Shown here piece after piece: positions 4,307-5,334 of a stretch of DNA of 5,334 nucleotides. How positions within the stretch are numbered: the stretch's first letter is position 1; each line of letters starts with the position of its first letter. A program made the position numbers and the translations under genes. Source of the stretch: DATAEK01 sp036258055 (GTDB lineage: Bacteria > Acidobacteriota > Vicinamibacteria > Vicinamibacterales > 2-12-FULL-66-21); the NCBI GenBank assembly GCA_036258055.1, contig DATAEK010000443.1, positions 1 through 5,334 of the forward strand. The letters are read 5' to 3'. The notes beneath the pieces were generated by a model. The model saw nothing but the letters and a program-made list of their open reading frames with translations. It was not told where the DNA came from and ran no database searches.

Positions 4307-5334
4307 GTGGTGGATCCCGAGCAGCAATCCCGTCATCCCGTTGATCGCTTCGGCCTGTCACGGCCAGTCTGGCTGCTCGGCTGGGTCAGCCTCTTCAACG
4401 ACATGGCCAGCGAGCTCGTGTACCCGCTGTTGCCGCTCTTTCTGACGCGAGTCCTCGGCACGGGTGCGATGTCGCTCGGGATCATCGAGGGTGTCGCCGA
4501 AGCGGCGAACAGCGTGCTCAAGCTGGTGTCCGGATGGCTTGCCGATCGCTGGCGCACACCCAGGCGGCTCGTGATCGCGGGATATGCACTGTCTGCTGCT
4601 GTCAGGCCGCTCATGGGTCTCGTCACGGCATGGCCCCAGGTCCTGGCGCTGCGATTCGGCGATCGGGTGGGGAAGGGACTCCGCGGTGCGCCACGCGACG
4701 CGATGCTCGCGGCGTTTGCCGATCCGAAGCTGCGCGGACGTGTGTTCTCGTTCAACAACGCGATGGATCACACCGGCGCGGTCGTCGGCCCGCTCGCCGC
4801 TTCCGCGTTTCTGTATTTCGTGCCGGATGGATTCCGAGTGCTGTTCACGCTGACGCTGATCCCCGGACTGATCGTCCTCCTGATCCTGCTGAGAGTCCCG
4901 GACCCGGAACCACGTCAGGACGCGACCGATCAAAGTCCCCAAGCCAGGTCTCCGCTATCCGCAGGATCGCCGCGACCGTCAGGTCCGTCGGCGCCGCTGC
5001 CGCGCGCGTTCTTCGCGGCCATGTGCGTGATCCTGCTGTTCTCGCTCGGCAACGCGAGTGATGCGTTTCTGCTCCTGCGTCTGAGCGATCTCGGCGTCGC
5101 GCCGGTCTGGATTCCGCTCCTCTGGTCCGCGCTTCACGTCGTCAAGGTGACCTCGTCGGTCATCGGCGGTGAGCTGTCCGATCGATTCGGGCGACGATCG
5201 CTCATCGCGCTCGGGTGGCTCTGGTACGCAGCGGTGTATGCCGGCTTCGGTTTCTTCGACGGGCGCGCGGCCGTGATCGCGATCTTCCTTTCGTACGGCG
5301 TGTACTTCGGGCTCACCGAGGGAGTGGAGAAGGC
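4307..5334 (+). CDS. MFS transporter, MJ1317-like type (C-terminus beyond window)
   Basis: This is a major facilitator superfamily permease in the cytoplasmic membrane; its substrate is unknown. The frame is open to the window end, with 342 complete codons from GTG 4307. Features are the first membrane helix WLLGWVSLFND (22-32), LGIIEGVAEAANSVLK (57-72), the motif-A loop SGWLADRWRTPRR (75-87), RFGDRVGKGLRGAPRDA (116-132), FNNAMDHTGAVVGPL (149-163), a Pro/Ser-rich central cytoplasmic linker (about 196-232), a second motif-A loop GGELSDRFGRRS (287-298) and FGLTEGVEK (334-342) at the edge. The paired motif-A loops show both halves of the 12-helix fold; the last helices are missing. Start: the first possible start is ATG 4259 (TAG at 4250), which would add 16 residues, but its AGG is only one base away and motif B lies inside that extension. 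GTG 4307 or 4310 gives a family-like N-terminus, although neither has a strong Shine-Dalgarno. It is codirectional with the acyltransferase and separated from it by R2. Confidence 0.9.
   Translation, partial: MVDPEQQSRHPVDRFGLSRPVWLLGWVSLFNDMASELVYPLLPLFLTRVLGTGAMSLGIIEGVAEAANSVLKLVSGWLADRWRTPRRLVIAGYALSAAVRPLMGLVTAWPQVLALRFGDRVGKGLRGAPRDAMLAAFADPKLRGRVFSFNNAMDHTGAVVGPLAASAFLYFVPDGFRVLFTLTLIPGLIVLLILLRVPDPEPRQDATDQSPQARSPLSAGSPRPSGPSAPLPRAFFAAMCVILLFSLGNASDAFLLLRLSDLGVAPVWIPLLWSALHVVKVTSSVIGGELSDRFGRRSLIALGWLWYAAVYAGFGFFDGRAAVIAIFLSYGVYFGLTEGVEK

Noticed and set aside
4358..4942. 194-codon minus-strand open frame (and a second nearby)
   Set aside because: It is antisense to the MFS transporter, with composition typical of a shadow frame.

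Overview
The window is high-GC bacterial DNA carrying four protein genes, two of them cut by the window edges, and one related pair of intergenic repeats. I see no tRNA, rRNA, CRISPR array, transposase or phage gene. The best guess at the source is an Acidobacteriota genome, perhaps class Vicinamibacteria. This inference rests on the first gene, a secreted protein of repeated carboxypeptidase-regulatory-like beta-sandwich domains of the type that is very numerous in that phylum, together with an Actinobacteria-like ferrochelatase and an MFS transporter of the MJ1317-like type. No phylogenetic marker is present to settle it.

Layout. Positions 1-1617 (minus) hold the N-terminal 539 codons of the secreted multi-domain protein. 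Its frame is open to the window edge. Positions 1618-1870 are intergenic and carry repeat copy R1 (1708-1800). Positions 1871-2884 (minus) encode a ferrochelatase with its catalytic His and Glu in place. Positions 2885-2932 are a very short divergent control region with overlapping -10-like hexamers on the two strands. Positions 2933-4138 (plus) encode a multi-pass membrane acyltransferase of the HGSNAT/DUF5009 type, read from an internal ATG with a good Shine-Dalgarno; the open frame upstream of it is only the antisense of ferrochelatase. Positions 4139-4306 are intergenic and carry repeat copy R2 (4155-4249). From 4307 to the window end (plus) lies an MFS transporter, cut off in its second half.

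How the parts relate. Ferrochelatase and the acyltransferase are transcribed divergently, and each is followed by one copy of the same roughly 90-bp GC-rich repeat, in the same orientation relative to transcription: a small hairpin nearest the stop codon and a GGCGCGCC palindrome nearest the next gene. Each copy therefore separates one of the divergent genes from its codirectional downstream neighbour. No metabolic pathway obviously links the four genes: one concerns haem synthesis, one acetyl or acyl transfer at the membrane, one small-molecule transport and one is an exported structural or binding protein. I found no convincing new multi-gene system. The observations most worth pursuing are the repeat family, a second small motif that is inverted relative to the repeat body in the two copies, and the compact symmetric promoter region.
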